64,000 nt of DNA from the NCBI RefSeq assembly GCF_004297875.1, contig NZ_SCSK01000047.1, forward strand, positions 1 through 64,000, read 5' to 3'. The first letter of the stretch is position 1. Each line of letters starts with the position of its first letter. A model generated the notes under the pieces. The model did not search any database and was not told the origin of the DNA. It saw nothing but the letters and a program-made list of their open reading frames with translations. The translations under genes were made by a program, and so were the position numbers. Below, in pieces: positions 49,167 to 57,743 of the stretch. This DNA comes from Pandoraea sp. Its GTDB lineage: Bacteria; Pseudomonadota; Gammaproteobacteria; Burkholderiales; Burkholderiaceae.

Positions 49167-50290
49167 GTGCCTTTTCGACACGCCCCGACATTGCCGTGCT
49201 GGGCGGCGGCCTGGCCGGCCGTCTATGCGCCTGGCGTTTGGCGCGCCAGGGGTACGAAGTTGCGTTATACGAGCGGGGCGGACCGGATGGGACGCAAGCC
49301 GCCGCCTGGGTGGCCGCCGCGATGCTCGCGCCACTGGGCGAGGCAGCGGTCGCCGAGCCTCTGATCGTCGAAATGGGGGCCGCAGGCCTGATTTGCTGGC
49401 CCGAATTACTCGCCGCGCTGCCGCGCCCCGTTTTTTTTCAGCGCAATGGCACGCTCGTCGTCTGGCATACGCCGGATCGCGCCGAAGCGATCATGTTTGA
49501 GCGGCGCCTGCGCGCCAACGCACCGCCAGCCTTGCTCGACGGCGGTGTGCAGCCACTGAACCAGGCAACGCTCGGCGACGTCGAGCCCGCCCTGGCGCAA
49601 CGCTTTGCCGAAGGTTTGCTGCTGCCCAATGAGGGGCAGCTCGACAATCGCCAGTTGCTGGCGGCGCTCGGCGAGGGCCTGTTGGCCGAGGGCGTACGCC
49701 TGCATTGGCATCAAGCGATCGACGATGCCGCGCCGCCCGAGGCTGGACTGATACTCGACTGTCGCGGTCTCGGCGCGCGTGCTGCCTGGCGTGGCCTGCG
49801 CGGCGTGCGCGGCGAAGTCGTGCGCCTGCACGCGCCCGGCATCGGCCTGCGCCGGCCGGTGCGCCTGTTGCATCCGCGCTATCCGATCTATATTGCCCCC
49901 AAGCAGGACGACGTTTACGTGATTGGCGCGACCGAGCTGGAATCCGACGATATGTCGCCGGTCAGCGTGCGCTCCGCGCTCGAGTTGCTGTCGGCGGCCT
50001 TCTCGCTGCATCCTGCCTTTGGCGAGGGACGCATTCTCGAACTTAATTCCCAGTGCCGCCCGACCTTGGCGGATCATCTGCCGAGCGTGTGCTGGAACGG
50101 CGCGCGCACCGTTCGCGTCAACGGCCTGTACCGGCACGGCTACCTGTTGGCGCCGGCCGTAACCGACGAAGCCTGCGCGCTGGCCGAAGCCGTTCTGGCG
50201 CAACGTGCCGCGCCGGTTGCCCGGGAACATTTCAAACACTGGTGCGAGCAACGCGCCTGGCCGGCATTGTTCCATCTGGAGGAGCACTGA
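49163..50290 (+). CDS. thiO: FAD-dependent glycine oxidase-like ThiO
   Basis: ThiO oxidises glycine to iminoglycine (dehydroglycine), the nitrogen source for the thiazole ring. The 375-residue product has the FAD dinucleotide motif AVLGGGLAGRLCAWRLA (GGGLAG at about residues 14-19), the second flavin motif ILDCRGLGARAAW, and the end NGLYRHGYLLAPAV of the D-amino-acid-oxidase fold. Its own ATG has no good ribosome-binding site, so it probably depends on translation of the upstream ORF. thiS follows directly. Confidence 0.92.
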   Translation: MSAFSTRPDIAVLGGGLAGRLCAWRLARQGYEVALYERGGPDGTQAAAWVAAAMLAPLGEAAVAEPLIVEMGAAGLICWPELLAALPRPVFFQRNGTLVVWHTPDRAEAIMFERRLRANAPPALLDGGVQPLNQATLGDVEPALAQRFAEGLLLPNEGQLDNRQLLAALGEGLLAEGVRLHWHQAIDDAAPPEAGLILDCRGLGARAAWRGLRGVRGEVVRLHAPGIGLRRPVRLLHPRYPIYIAPKQDDVYVIGATELESDDMSPVSVRSALELLSAAFSLHPAFGEGRILELNSQCRPTLADHLPSVCWNGARTVRVNGLYRHGYLLAPAVTDEACALAEAVLAQRAAPVAREHFKHWCEQRAWPALFHLEEH

Positions 50291-50494
50291 ATGACGATGG
50301 AAATCACTATCAACCAGCAAGCGCTGGAACTCGCGGAAGACGCCTCGTTGAGTGATGCGCTGGCCGCGTTTGGTGCGCTGCCGCCGTTCGCGGCGGCGGT
50401 CAATGGCGACTTCGTTCCGAAGGCCCAATACGGTGCGCGGCAACTGCGCGCGGGCGACCGCGTCGACGTCGTGCAACCGGTGGCAGGAGGCTGA
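50291..50494 (+). CDS. thiS: Sulfur carrier protein ThiS
   Basis: ThiS is the ubiquitin-like carrier whose C-terminal Gly-Gly is turned into a thiocarboxylate to bring sulfur to ThiG. The 67-residue product has ITINQQALELAEDASL, the VNGDFVPKAQY strand and the terminal GDRVDVVQPVAGG. GGAGGAG lies before the ATG at 50291, which abuts the thiO stop; ATG 50297 is an alternative. One base separates it from the thiG start. Confidence 0.95.
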   Translation: MTMEITINQQALELAEDASLSDALAAFGALPPFAAAVNGDFVPKAQYGARQLRAGDRVDVVQPVAGG

Positions 50495-50495
50495 G

Positions 50496-51314
50496 ATGAG
50501 TCAGAAACTGGACTTGTTCGCGCTCTACGACGAGCCCTTGACGAGCCGGCTGTTGCTCGGCACGGCCCGCTATCCTTCCCTGCAGATTCTTGAGCAGGCA
50601 ATTGCCGAGGCGCGACCCGGCATGGTGACGGTGGCGCTGCGGCGCCAGGTGTCGGGCCAAAGCGGGCAGGGCGCCGGCGGTCATTTCTGGGATGCGCTGC
50701 GCCGCCTCGAAGTGCCGGTGCTGCCGAATACGGCAGGTTGTCACTCGGTCCCCGAGGTGATCAACACCGCGATGATGGCGCGTGAAGTGTTCGAGACCGA
50801 CTGGATCAAGCTCGAGTTGATCGGCGACGACTACACCCTGCAGCCCGATCCATTTGGTCTGGTCGAGGCGGCTGACAAGCTGATCAAGGCTGGCTTCAAG
50901 GTGCTGCCGTATTGCACTGAAGATTTGGTGCTGTGCCGGCGCCTGCTCGACGTGGGCTGCCGCGCGCTGATGCCGTGGGGCGCGCCGATCGGCACTGGCA
51001 AGGGGGTCATGAATCCCTATGGGTTGCGCGTGTTGCGTGACAGGCTGCCGGATGTGCCGTTGCTGGTCGACGCCGGCCTCGGCCTGCCTTCGCACGCTTG
51101 CCAGGTCATGGAGTGGGGTTTCGATGGCGTGCTGCTCAATACCGCAGTGGCCCAGGCGACCCATCCGGTGGCCATGGCGAGCGCCTTTGCCGGAGCCGTG
51201 GCGGCCGGCCGGGGCGCATTCCTGGCCGGGCCGATGCCGGAGCGCGCGAGCGCGCACGCCAGCACACCGGTGGTCGGCGTGCCGTTCTGGCATCAGGTGG
51301 AGGACCAGCGATGA
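50496..51314 (+). CDS. thiG: Thiazole synthase
   Basis: ThiG condenses deoxyxylulose phosphate, dehydroglycine and ThiS-thiocarboxylate to thiazole phosphate. The 272-residue TIM barrel has LLGTARYPS at the start, PNTAGCHSVPEV, the Schiff-base lysine in DWIKLELIGDD (Lys105), and phosphate-binding MPWGAPIGTGKGVMNP. ATG 50496 with CAGGAGG upstream is clear; longer in-frame starts overlap thiS in another frame. Its stop overlaps thiE (ATGA). Confidence 0.96.
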   Translation: MSQKLDLFALYDEPLTSRLLLGTARYPSLQILEQAIAEARPGMVTVALRRQVSGQSGQGAGGHFWDALRRLEVPVLPNTAGCHSVPEVINTAMMAREVFETDWIKLELIGDDYTLQPDPFGLVEAADKLIKAGFKVLPYCTEDLVLCRRLLDVGCRALMPWGAPIGTGKGVMNPYGLRVLRDRLPDVPLLVDAGLGLPSHACQVMEWGFDGVLLNTAVAQATHPVAMASAFAGAVAAGRGAFLAGPMPERASAHASTPVVGVPFWHQVEDQR

Positions 51315-52444
51315 GCGCGGCGATGCGAGCGGTATTTGTCTCGGCCGATGCACCCGAGCGCCAGCGCCGGGCCGAACGGATCAGCCAGGCGCTGGCGCCG
51401 TGGCAGGCGCGCAGCGAGACGGCGTGGCGCGTGCATCTGCAAGTGCCGCCCACTGTGGGGCCGGGCGACATGCTATGCCTGCGGGCCACGCCCGCCGAGG
51501 CCGACGTAGCGCGCTGGCTCGCCGCTGGCGCTGTCGTGCTGGCAAGCACGCGTGCTCCCGACGGCAAGGTGTGCGACACCTTGCACGCGACCGAACGCGC
51601 ATATCGCCTGGCAGGCACGCACGACGACGACTTCGAGCCGGCTTTGGCCGCGTTCCTGGATGCAGGCTTTGCTCCGCACGACGCACTCTGTCTGGCGCGC
51701 GCCTGGCGCAGCGACCGCAGTCACGCCGAGGCCGGAGCGGATGCGTTCGGCGCGTGGCCGGTGCGGCTGGCCTGCTTTCCTCGCGTACTCGATTTGCAGC
51801 CGCCGCCGGGTGCCTTCGCGCCGGCGCCGCGCGCGCTGGGCCTATACCCGGTCGTGCCCGACGCCGACTGGATCGAACGACTCGCTGCCTTGGGCGTGAC
51901 GACTTTGCAACTGCGCGCCAAAAAGGGCGAGCCCGCTTATCTGAATGCGCAGATCCAGCGTGCGGTGGCGGCCGGCCGAGCGCACGGCACCCGCCTCTTC
52001 ATCAACGATCACTGGCGGCTTGCCTTGGCCGCCGGCGCCTACGGCGTGCATTTGGGGCAAGAAGACTTCCAGCGGCTCGGTGCCGCCGAGCTGGCCGAAT
52101 TGCAACGCTCCGGCGTGCGACTGGGGATCAGCACCCACGGTTACTACGAGATGCTCGTCGCCTGGCATTTCTCGCCGAGCTACATTGCCATGGGGGCGGT
52201 TTTTCCCACCACCACCAAGGTAATGCCGACGGCGCCGCAAGGCCTGGACAAACTGGCGCGCTATGCCAGGTTGATGGCGCCGCACGTTCCTTTGGTCGCG
52301 ATTGGCGGCGTCAACGAGGAAAATCTCGATCAGGTTCTGGCCACCGGCGTGGGCAGTGCCGCGGTGGTGCGCGCGGTTACCGAAGCCGGTGATCTGGCCG
52401 CCGCAGTGGCCACGCTGAAATCGCATTTCCGCGATCAGACTTGA
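51311..52444 (+). CDS. thiE: Thiamine-phosphate synthase with N-terminal extension
   Basis: ThiE couples HMP-PP and thiazole phosphate to thiamine phosphate. The 377-residue product is far longer than ordinary ThiE (about 210). Residues from about 175 are a full ThiE domain: TTLQLRAKKG, FINDHWRLALAAGAYGVHLG, IAMGAVFPTTTK and VAIGGVNEENL. The first 170 residues form a second region with AGTHDDDFEPALAAFLDAGF (about 101-120), reminiscent of the ribokinase/ThiD C-terminal GTGD region but lacking a full kinase. Last gene of the thi operon. Confidence 0.93.
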   Translation: MSAAMRAVFVSADAPERQRRAERISQALAPWQARSETAWRVHLQVPPTVGPGDMLCLRATPAEADVARWLAAGAVVLASTRAPDGKVCDTLHATERAYRLAGTHDDDFEPALAAFLDAGFAPHDALCLARAWRSDRSHAEAGADAFGAWPVRLACFPRVLDLQPPPGAFAPAPRALGLYPVVPDADWIERLAALGVTTLQLRAKKGEPAYLNAQIQRAVAAGRAHGTRLFINDHWRLALAAGAYGVHLGQEDFQRLGAAELAELQRSGVRLGISTHGYYEMLVAWHFSPSYIAMGAVFPTTTKVMPTAPQGLDKLARYARLMAPHVPLVAIGGVNEENLDQVLATGVGSAAVVRAVTEAGDLAAAVATLKSHFRDQT

Positions 52445-52450
52445 GCGCAG

Positions 52451-52488
52451 CGCCAGCCGAATCGCCGGCCCTGGCGATTCGGCTGGCG
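52451..52488 (+). terminator. 16-bp stem after thiE
   Basis: CGCCAGCCGAATCGCC (52451-52466) and GGCGATTCGGCTGGCG (52473-52488) form a perfect 16-bp stem around GGCCCT, beginning 7 bases after the thiE stop. No U-tract follows, so termination would not be of the classical kind. It stands between two operons. Confidence 0.5.
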
Positions 52489-52627
52489 GCCATGCCGAAA
52501 AATGCCCCCTTCTGCGCGCGTGATCGCCTTGGTCTGACGCGGGTTTTGGCGCGCGCGCCCTCTGCCGGCAACCGGGCCTCGACACGGCCGTCGACCTACG
52601 CCAACTGCGTGCATCACATTTACCCCC

Positions 52628-52633
52628 TATAAT
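52628..52633 (+). promoter_or_regulatory. Probable -10 element of the mla operon
   Basis: A perfect TATAAT 32 bases before the first mlaF start. No good -35 is found at 16-18 bases upstream (ACTGCG/CTGCGT region near 52604-52610), so an activator or an upstream element would be needed. The remaining part of the 221-base gap holds only the thiE hairpin. Confidence 0.5.
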
Positions 52634-52665
52634 CCGCACATTGCACCGCAAAAAAACTAATTGAC

Positions 52666-53484
52666 GTGTCGATCGTGTCTACAGAAACCCTGCTTGAACT
52701 GAACGACGTCAGCTTCGGCTACGCGGAGCGCCTGGTACTGTCAGGCCTGAACATGCGCTTTGGGCGCGGCAAGGTGGTGGCTGTCATGGGCGGCTCGGGC
52801 TGCGGCAAAACGACTGTGTTGCGCCTGATTGGCGGGTTGGTGCGTGCTCGTCAGGGCACGATCGCTTACGGCGGTCGCGATATCGGTCAGCTGGACACCG
52901 CGGGCCTCTATCAGTTGCGCCGCAAGATGGGCATGCTGTTTCAGTTCGGCGCGCTATTCACCGACATGAGCGTATTCGACAATGTCGCGTTCCCGCTGCG
53001 AGAGCACACCAGTCTGCCCGACGAGGTGATTCGCGATCTGGTGCTGATGAAGCTCAATGCCGTCGGCCTGCGTGGCGCGCGCGATCTCAAGCCCGCCGAA
53101 ATTTCGGGCGGGATGGCGCGGCGCGTGGCGTTGGCCCGCGCGGTGGCGCTCGATCCGGAACTCATCATGTACGACGAACCATTTGCCGGACTCGATCCCA
53201 TTTCGATGGGCATCACGGCGAATCTGATCCGCAAGCTCAATGACGCGCTGGGAGCCACGTCTATCCTCGTCACGCATGACGTGCCGGAATCGTTTGCGAT
53301 CGCCGATTATGTCTATTTCATCGCCAATGGTCGCATCTCGGCGGAGGGCACGCCCGCGCAACTGCGCGCGTCGAGCGATCCGATGGTGCGGCAGTTCATC
53401 GATGCCGAACCCGACGGTCCAGTGCCGTTTCACTATGCGGCCGCGCCGCTGGCCAACGACTTCGGCCTGGGAGGGCGCGCATGA
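52666..53484 (+). CDS. mlaF: Phospholipid transport ATP-binding protein MlaF
   Basis: MlaF powers the MlaFEDB complex that moves phospholipids between the membranes and keeps the outer leaflet asymmetric. The 272-residue product has Walker A MGGSGCGKTT (residues 41-50), Q-loop MLFQFGALF, signature ISGGMARRVALARA (146-159) and Walker B LIMYDEPFAGLDP (Asp170). Start is GTG 52666 or GTG 52675 (MSTETLLELNDVSFGY); neither has a strong ribosome-binding site. Stop overlaps mlaE. Confidence 0.95.
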   Translation: MSIVSTETLLELNDVSFGYAERLVLSGLNMRFGRGKVVAVMGGSGCGKTTVLRLIGGLVRARQGTIAYGGRDIGQLDTAGLYQLRRKMGMLFQFGALFTDMSVFDNVAFPLREHTSLPDEVIRDLVLMKLNAVGLRGARDLKPAEISGGMARRVALARAVALDPELIMYDEPFAGLDPISMGITANLIRKLNDALGATSILVTHDVPESFAIADYVYFIANGRISAEGTPAQLRASSDPMVRQFIDAEPDGPVPFHYAAAPLANDFGLGGRA

Positions 53485-54251
53485 TTGCCGCGTTGGGTCG
53501 TATGGTCCGCACTCGGGTCGAACGCGTCGGCTATGCGACGCGGATGTTGTGGCATGTGCTGGGCGCCTCGGGCGCGATGTTGCGCCGGCCCCGACTTGTT
53601 ACCGACCAGATCTTTTTCGTCGGAAACTATTCCTTCATCATCATTGCCGTGTCGGGCCTGTTCGTCGGGTTCGTGCTCGGACTGCAGGGCTATTACACGC
53701 TGAACAGATATGGTTCCGAGCAAGCGTTGGGTCTGCTGGTAGCCTTGTCGCTGGTGCGCGAACTCGGCCCGGTGGTCACGGCGCTGCTGTTTGCCGGACG
53801 GGCGGGCACTTCGCTGACCGCCGAGATTGGCCTGATGAAAGCCGGCGAGCAATTGACCGCGATGGAGATGATGGCGATCAACCCGCTGGCGCGAGTGGTC
53901 GCGCCGCGTTTCTGGGCCGGCGTGATCGCCATGCCCTTTCTGGCGGCGATCTTCAGCGCGATCGGCATCTTTGGCGGTTATCTGGTCGGCGTGCGGCTCA
54001 TCGGCGTCGATTCGGGCGCTTTCTGGTCGCAGATGCAAAGCGGCGTCGATATCTGGAGTGATATCGCCAATGGCGTGATCAAAAGTGCGGTGTTTGGTGT
54101 GGCGGTGACGTTCATTGCGCTGTATCAGGGATATGAATCCCAACCGACGCCGGAGGGCGTGGCGCGTGCCACGACCCGCACGGTGGTATTCGCCTCGCTG
54201 GCCGTACTCGGTCTTGACTTCCTCTTGACCGCGTTGATGTTCAGCAATTAA
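53481..54251 (+). CDS. mlaE: Phospholipid transport permease MlaE
   Basis: MlaE is the membrane permease of the complex. The 256-residue product has five to six hydrophobic segments and the family core GLQGYYTLNRYGSEQALG, ALSLVRELGPVVTALLFAGR and EIGLMKAGEQLTAMEMMAINP. It starts on the ATG that overlaps the mlaF stop by 4 bases. MlaD follows after 8 bases. Confidence 0.96.
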   Translation: MIAALGRMVRTRVERVGYATRMLWHVLGASGAMLRRPRLVTDQIFFVGNYSFIIIAVSGLFVGFVLGLQGYYTLNRYGSEQALGLLVALSLVRELGPVVTALLFAGRAGTSLTAEIGLMKAGEQLTAMEMMAINPLARVVAPRFWAGVIAMPFLAAIFSAIGIFGGYLVGVRLIGVDSGAFWSQMQSGVDIWSDIANGVIKSAVFGVAVTFIALYQGYESQPTPEGVARATTRTVVFASLAVLGLDFLLTALMFSN

Positions 54252-54259
54252 TCGATTGA

Positions 54260-54775
54260 ATGACGATGAAAAAACATGCACTGGACTTTTGGGTCGGCTT
54301 GTTCGTGGTCGCGGGTTTCGCCGCGTTGCTGTTTCTTGCCCTCAAGGCAGGCAACATGAGTTCGTTCTCGTTCAATGCCACTTACCCGATCAAGATGCGC
54401 TTCGACAATATCGGCGGGCTCAAGCTGCGCGCGCCGGTCAAGAGCGCCGGCGTGGTGGTCGGACGGGTCGCTGCGATCAAATTCGACGACAAGCGCTTTC
54501 AGGCTGACGTCACGCTCGATATCGATTCGCAGTATCAGTTTCCGAAGGACTCCTCGGCCAAGATCCTGACCTCGGGCCTGCTCGGCGAGCAGTACATCGG
54601 CATCGAGCCGGGCGGCGACGATCAAATGCTCAAACCCGGCGATACAATTTCCATGACGCAGTCCGCGATCGTACTTGAGAATCTCATCAGCCAGTTCCTT
54701 TACAGCAAGGCGGCTGACGCCGGCGGCGGGCACTCGCCAAGTGCTCCCGGCACTCCTGCCCCGCAAGGGAAATAA
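54260..54775 (+). CDS. mlaD: Phospholipid-binding MCE protein MlaD
   Basis: MlaD is anchored in the inner membrane and forms a hexameric MCE ring that guides lipid between MlaE and MlaC. The 171-residue product has one N-terminal segment (FWVGLFVVAGFAALLFLAL), then the MCE domain with FDNIGGLKLRAPVKSAGVVVGRV and SGLLGEQYIGIEPGG. The C terminus is a short Gly/Pro-rich tail. Start 54260 or ATG 54266. mlaA follows after 3 bases. Confidence 0.95.
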   Translation: MTMKKHALDFWVGLFVVAGFAALLFLALKAGNMSSFSFNATYPIKMRFDNIGGLKLRAPVKSAGVVVGRVAAIKFDDKRFQADVTLDIDSQYQFPKDSSAKILTSGLLGEQYIGIEPGGDDQMLKPGDTISMTQSAIVLENLISQFLYSKAADAGGGHSPSAPGTPAPQGK

Positions 54776-54778
54776 GCC

Positions 54779-55702
54779 ATGAAAAACAAAAAACACATAA
54801 CGTTACTTTTGGCGACGTGCATGAGCGTCGCGGGGTGTTCGACGGTCCGGGCGCCGAGTCCGGCCGATCCGCTCGAAGGATTCAACCGCACCGTTTTCCA
54901 GTTCAATGACGATCTCGATCGTTATGCGATGAAGCCGGTCGCGCAAGGGTACAAATTCGTCTTGCCCACGCCGATACGTGCCTCGGTAACCAACTTCTTT
55001 TCAAATTTGGGCGATGTCGACAACCTGGCGAACAATCTGCTTCAGGCCAATGTCACGGCGGCCACGCAGGACTTGATGCGCATTGCCATCAACTCGGTGT
55101 TTGGCGTCGGCGGGCTGTTCGATTTCGCCACGCCGGCGGGATTGCCCAAACATAACCAGGACTTTGGTGTCACGCTGGGCAAGTGGGGACTGCCCTCAGG
55201 GCCCTACCTCGTGCTGCCGCTGTTTGGTCCGAGCACGGTACGCGATACGGTTGGCACGGTAGCCGACCTGCAAATCGATCCGTCCGGCTATTTCAAACCG
55301 ATCTGGTTCCGCAACACGCTTTACGGTTTGCGCGTGGTCAACACGCGCGCCAATTATCTCGGTGCCACCAATCTGTTGGCTCAGGCGGCGCTGGACAAAT
55401 ACTCGTTCACGCGCGACGCCTATTTGCAGCGCCGGCAATATCTGATCAAGGGCAGCTCGGCGAGTGAACAGAACCTGCCCAACTATGACGATGAAAGCGG
55501 ACCGACCTCGGCTGCGCCTGCTGCGCCGTCGAGCGCATCCGAACCGGCGAGCGAGGCCGCTCCAACGGGCGCGCCCGCGCCGGCAGGCGCCTCCGCGCCA
55601 GCGGCCGAACCCTCGGGCACTGGCAACGGCAACAACAATGACAACGCGATGCCGGTGCCGAACCGGCAGATGGTGCCCAATTCGTTGCGGCTCTTCCGTT
55701 AG
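54779..55702 (+). CDS. mlaA: Outer-membrane lipoprotein MlaA (VacJ)
   Basis: MlaA removes misplaced phospholipid from the outer leaflet and hands it to MlaC. The 307-residue product has a lipobox SVAGC (Cys20), DPLEGFNRTVFQFNDDLDRY, the GVGGLFDFATPAGLPKHNQDFG segment and the LVLPLFGPSTVRD motif. After about residue 225 there is a tail rich in Ala, Pro, Ser and Glu, not needed for the fold. In E. coli mlaA is unlinked; placement between mlaD and mlaC is common in beta-proteobacteria. Confidence 0.95.
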   Translation: MKNKKHITLLLATCMSVAGCSTVRAPSPADPLEGFNRTVFQFNDDLDRYAMKPVAQGYKFVLPTPIRASVTNFFSNLGDVDNLANNLLQANVTAATQDLMRIAINSVFGVGGLFDFATPAGLPKHNQDFGVTLGKWGLPSGPYLVLPLFGPSTVRDTVGTVADLQIDPSGYFKPIWFRNTLYGLRVVNTRANYLGATNLLAQAALDKYSFTRDAYLQRRQYLIKGSSASEQNLPNYDDESGPTSAAPAAPSSASEPASEAAPTGAPAPAGASAPAAEPSGTGNGNNNDNAMPVPNRQMVPNSLRLFR

Positions 55703-55801
55703 CGAAACAGTTTGTTACAAGGGCGCCGTTGCCGGCGCCGAACTCCGTTTGCGGTATTTGTTCCAAGTCGGACAATCATGAGAATTCAAGGAAGGCATTA
55801 C

Positions 55802-56419
55802 ATGAAAAAATTCTTTCTCATCCCCGTCATATCGTTTTTCATTGCCGGCGCGGCACTCGCGCAGAGCAATCTGGGGCCCGAGGATCTGGTCAAGCAGACG
55901 GTCAACGAGGTCATGGCCGCAGTCAAGGCGGACAAGTCGATACAAGCCGGCGATATTCAGCATATCTCCGAGTTGGTTCAGGAAAAAATCCTCCCGCACG
56001 CCGACTTCCAGCGGACGACCCGCCTGGTGATGGGGCGCAACTGGAACAAGGCAACGCCGGAGCAGCAGCAACAAATCACCGAGCAATTCAAGCAACTGCT
56101 GATCCACACCTACTCGGGCGCGATCGCGCAGATTCGTAACCAGACTGTGACCTATCTGCCCTATCGAGGCCAGCCTGGCGACACCGATGCGGTGATTCGC
56201 ACGCAAGTGATCAATAACGGCCAGCCGATCGAGATCGACTATCGTCTCGAGAAAACCCCGGCGGGTTGGAAGGTCTACGATATCAACGTGCTTGGCGCGT
56301 GGCTGATCCAGGCTTATCGGGATCAATTCACGCAGCAGATCAGCGAGCGCGGCGTCAGCGGCCTGCTGAGCTTCCTGACCGAGCGCAACCGTCAACTGGC
56401 ATCCGGTACAGCAAAGTAA
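55802..56419 (+). CDS. mlaC: Periplasmic phospholipid-binding protein MlaC
   Basis: MlaC shuttles phospholipid through the periplasm between MlaA and MlaD. The 205-residue product has a cleavable signal peptide (about residues 1-20, ending ALAQ) and the family features RTTRLVMGRNWNKATPEQQQ, EQFKQLLIHTYSGAI and GWKVYDINVLGAWLIQAYRDQF. ATG 55802 follows AAGGAAGG; an ATG at 55778 would spoil the signal sequence. A 99-base gap separates it from mlaA. Confidence 0.95.
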   Translation: MKKFFLIPVISFFIAGAALAQSNLGPEDLVKQTVNEVMAAVKADKSIQAGDIQHISELVQEKILPHADFQRTTRLVMGRNWNKATPEQQQQITEQFKQLLIHTYSGAIAQIRNQTVTYLPYRGQPGDTDAVIRTQVINNGQPIEIDYRLEKTPAGWKVYDINVLGAWLIQAYRDQFTQQISERGVSGLLSFLTERNRQLASGTAK

Positions 56420-56422
56420 CCT

Positions 56423-56680
56423 ATGCTTGCGTTGCAACCCGAACTGACGCACGACACTGCTGCCGCGGTGCTGCGTGATGGCATGGCGTCGATCGACGCG
56501 GGGGAGACCCAGGTCGATTGCGCTGCGCTGATGCGCTTCGACTCCTCCGCGCTCGCGGTGTTGCTGGCGCTGCGGCGTCATGCGATCCGCCGTGGAGCGA
56601 CACTGGCCTTCAGTAATCTGCCCGGCGAATTGGCGAGTCTGGCGCAGGTCTACGGCATCACCCATTTGTTGGCTAACTGA
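56423..56680 (+). CDS. mlaB: STAS-domain protein MlaB
   Basis: MlaB binds MlaF and is needed for its stability and activity. The 85-residue product is a bare STAS domain: LTHDTAAAVLRDGM, the DCAALMRFDSSALAVLLALRRHA core with the usual D-S pair, and LASLAQVYGITHLL at the end. It starts 3 bases after the mlaC stop and closes the operon. Assignment rests on fold motifs plus context. Confidence 0.9.
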   Translation: MLALQPELTHDTAAAVLRDGMASIDAGETQVDCAALMRFDSSALAVLLALRRHAIRRGATLAFSNLPGELASLAQVYGITHLLAN

Positions 56681-56798
56681 ACATCGCGCCGGCCGGCCGC
56701 TCGGCGGTCGGGGGCGACTTCCCCTATAATCTGGGGTTTCTTCAAATTCCCGTTCCAATTTATCCGGATGCGCCGCCCGCGAGCGGCGCGGATCGTTT

Positions 56799-57743
56799 AT
56801 GGCGGCTATCGAAATCCGTAACGTTAGAAAGCGCTATCGAGCCCTGCAGGCGCTCAAGGGCGTTACGTTCTCAATCGAGCAGGGCGAGTTCTTTGGCTTG
56901 CTCGGACCCAATGGCGCCGGCAAGACGACACTGATCAGCATTCTGGCCGGCCTCGCGCGCGCCGACTCGGGCAGCATTACGGTGCTCGGGCACGATGTGG
57001 TGCGCGACTACCGTCAGGCGCGTCGCGAGTTGGGCGTGGTACCCCAGGAATTGGTGTTCGATCCGTTCTTTACGGTGCGCGAGACGTTGCGCCTGCAGTC
57101 CGGCTATTTCGGGTTGCGCCACAACGACCCCTGGATCGACGAGGTCATGGCCAATCTGGATCTGACCGACAAGGCCGACGTCAACATGCGCGCGCTGTCC
57201 GGCGGCATGAAGCGCCGCGTGCTGGTGGCGCAGGCGCTGGTCCATCGACCGCCGGTGATCGTGCTCGACGAGCCCACCGCCGGCGTCGACGTCGAATTGC
57301 GGCAGACCCTGTGGAAGTTCATCGCTCGGCTCAACCGCGAGGGGCACACGATCGTGCTGACCACCCACTATCTGGAGGAGGCCGAGGCGCTGTGCGACCG
57401 GATCGCGATGCTCAAGCTCGGCGAAGTCGTCGCGCTCGAACCTACTGCTCAGTTGCTGCAGCGGTTCGGCGGACCCCGGCTGGTGCTGCGGTTCGCGCAG
57501 GGCACCCTGCCGGACAGCCTGCGACCGCTGCTGATCGAATCCCATAACCTGGACGGCCGGCACTTCGCGCTGCGCCTGGGGGGGTGTGACGAGGTCGAGT
57601 CGATCCTGGCGACGTGCCGCGCCAACGGCTGCGTGATCGAAGACATCGATATCCAGCGGGCCGATTTGGAAGACGTATTCGTGCAGATCATGGGCGACGC
57701 GCACGGCACCAGGCCGGCGTCGCTGGAAGAGGCGGCAATATGA
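56799..57743 (+). CDS. ABC transporter ATP-binding protein, YadG type
   Basis: ATPase of an ABC-2 exporter of unknown substrate. The 314-residue product has Walker A LLGPNGAGKTTLIS, signature LSGGMKRRVLVAQALV, Walker B VIVLDEPTAGVDVE and H-loop TTHYLEEAE. The C-terminal 90 residues are the small domain usual for drug/lipid exporters of this subgroup. The start (ATG 56799) lies 118 bases after mlaB, where a TATAAT (56724-56729) could be a separate promoter. Stop overlaps the permease gene. Confidence 0.93.
   Translation: MAAIEIRNVRKRYRALQALKGVTFSIEQGEFFGLLGPNGAGKTTLISILAGLARADSGSITVLGHDVVRDYRQARRELGVVPQELVFDPFFTVRETLRLQSGYFGLRHNDPWIDEVMANLDLTDKADVNMRALSGGMKRRVLVAQALVHRPPVIVLDEPTAGVDVELRQTLWKFIARLNREGHTIVLTTHYLEEAEALCDRIAMLKLGEVVALEPTAQLLQRFGGPRLVLRFAQGTLPDSLRPLLIESHNLDGRHFALRLGGCDEVESILATCRANGCVIEDIDIQRADLEDVFVQIMGDAHGTRPASLEEAAI

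Noticed and set aside
51019..52392. 457-codon plus-strand frame overlapping thiG and thiE
   Set aside because: Arg/Ala/Gly-rich translation in the wrong frame; ThiG and ThiE motifs are in the other frames. Not evidence of a frameshift.
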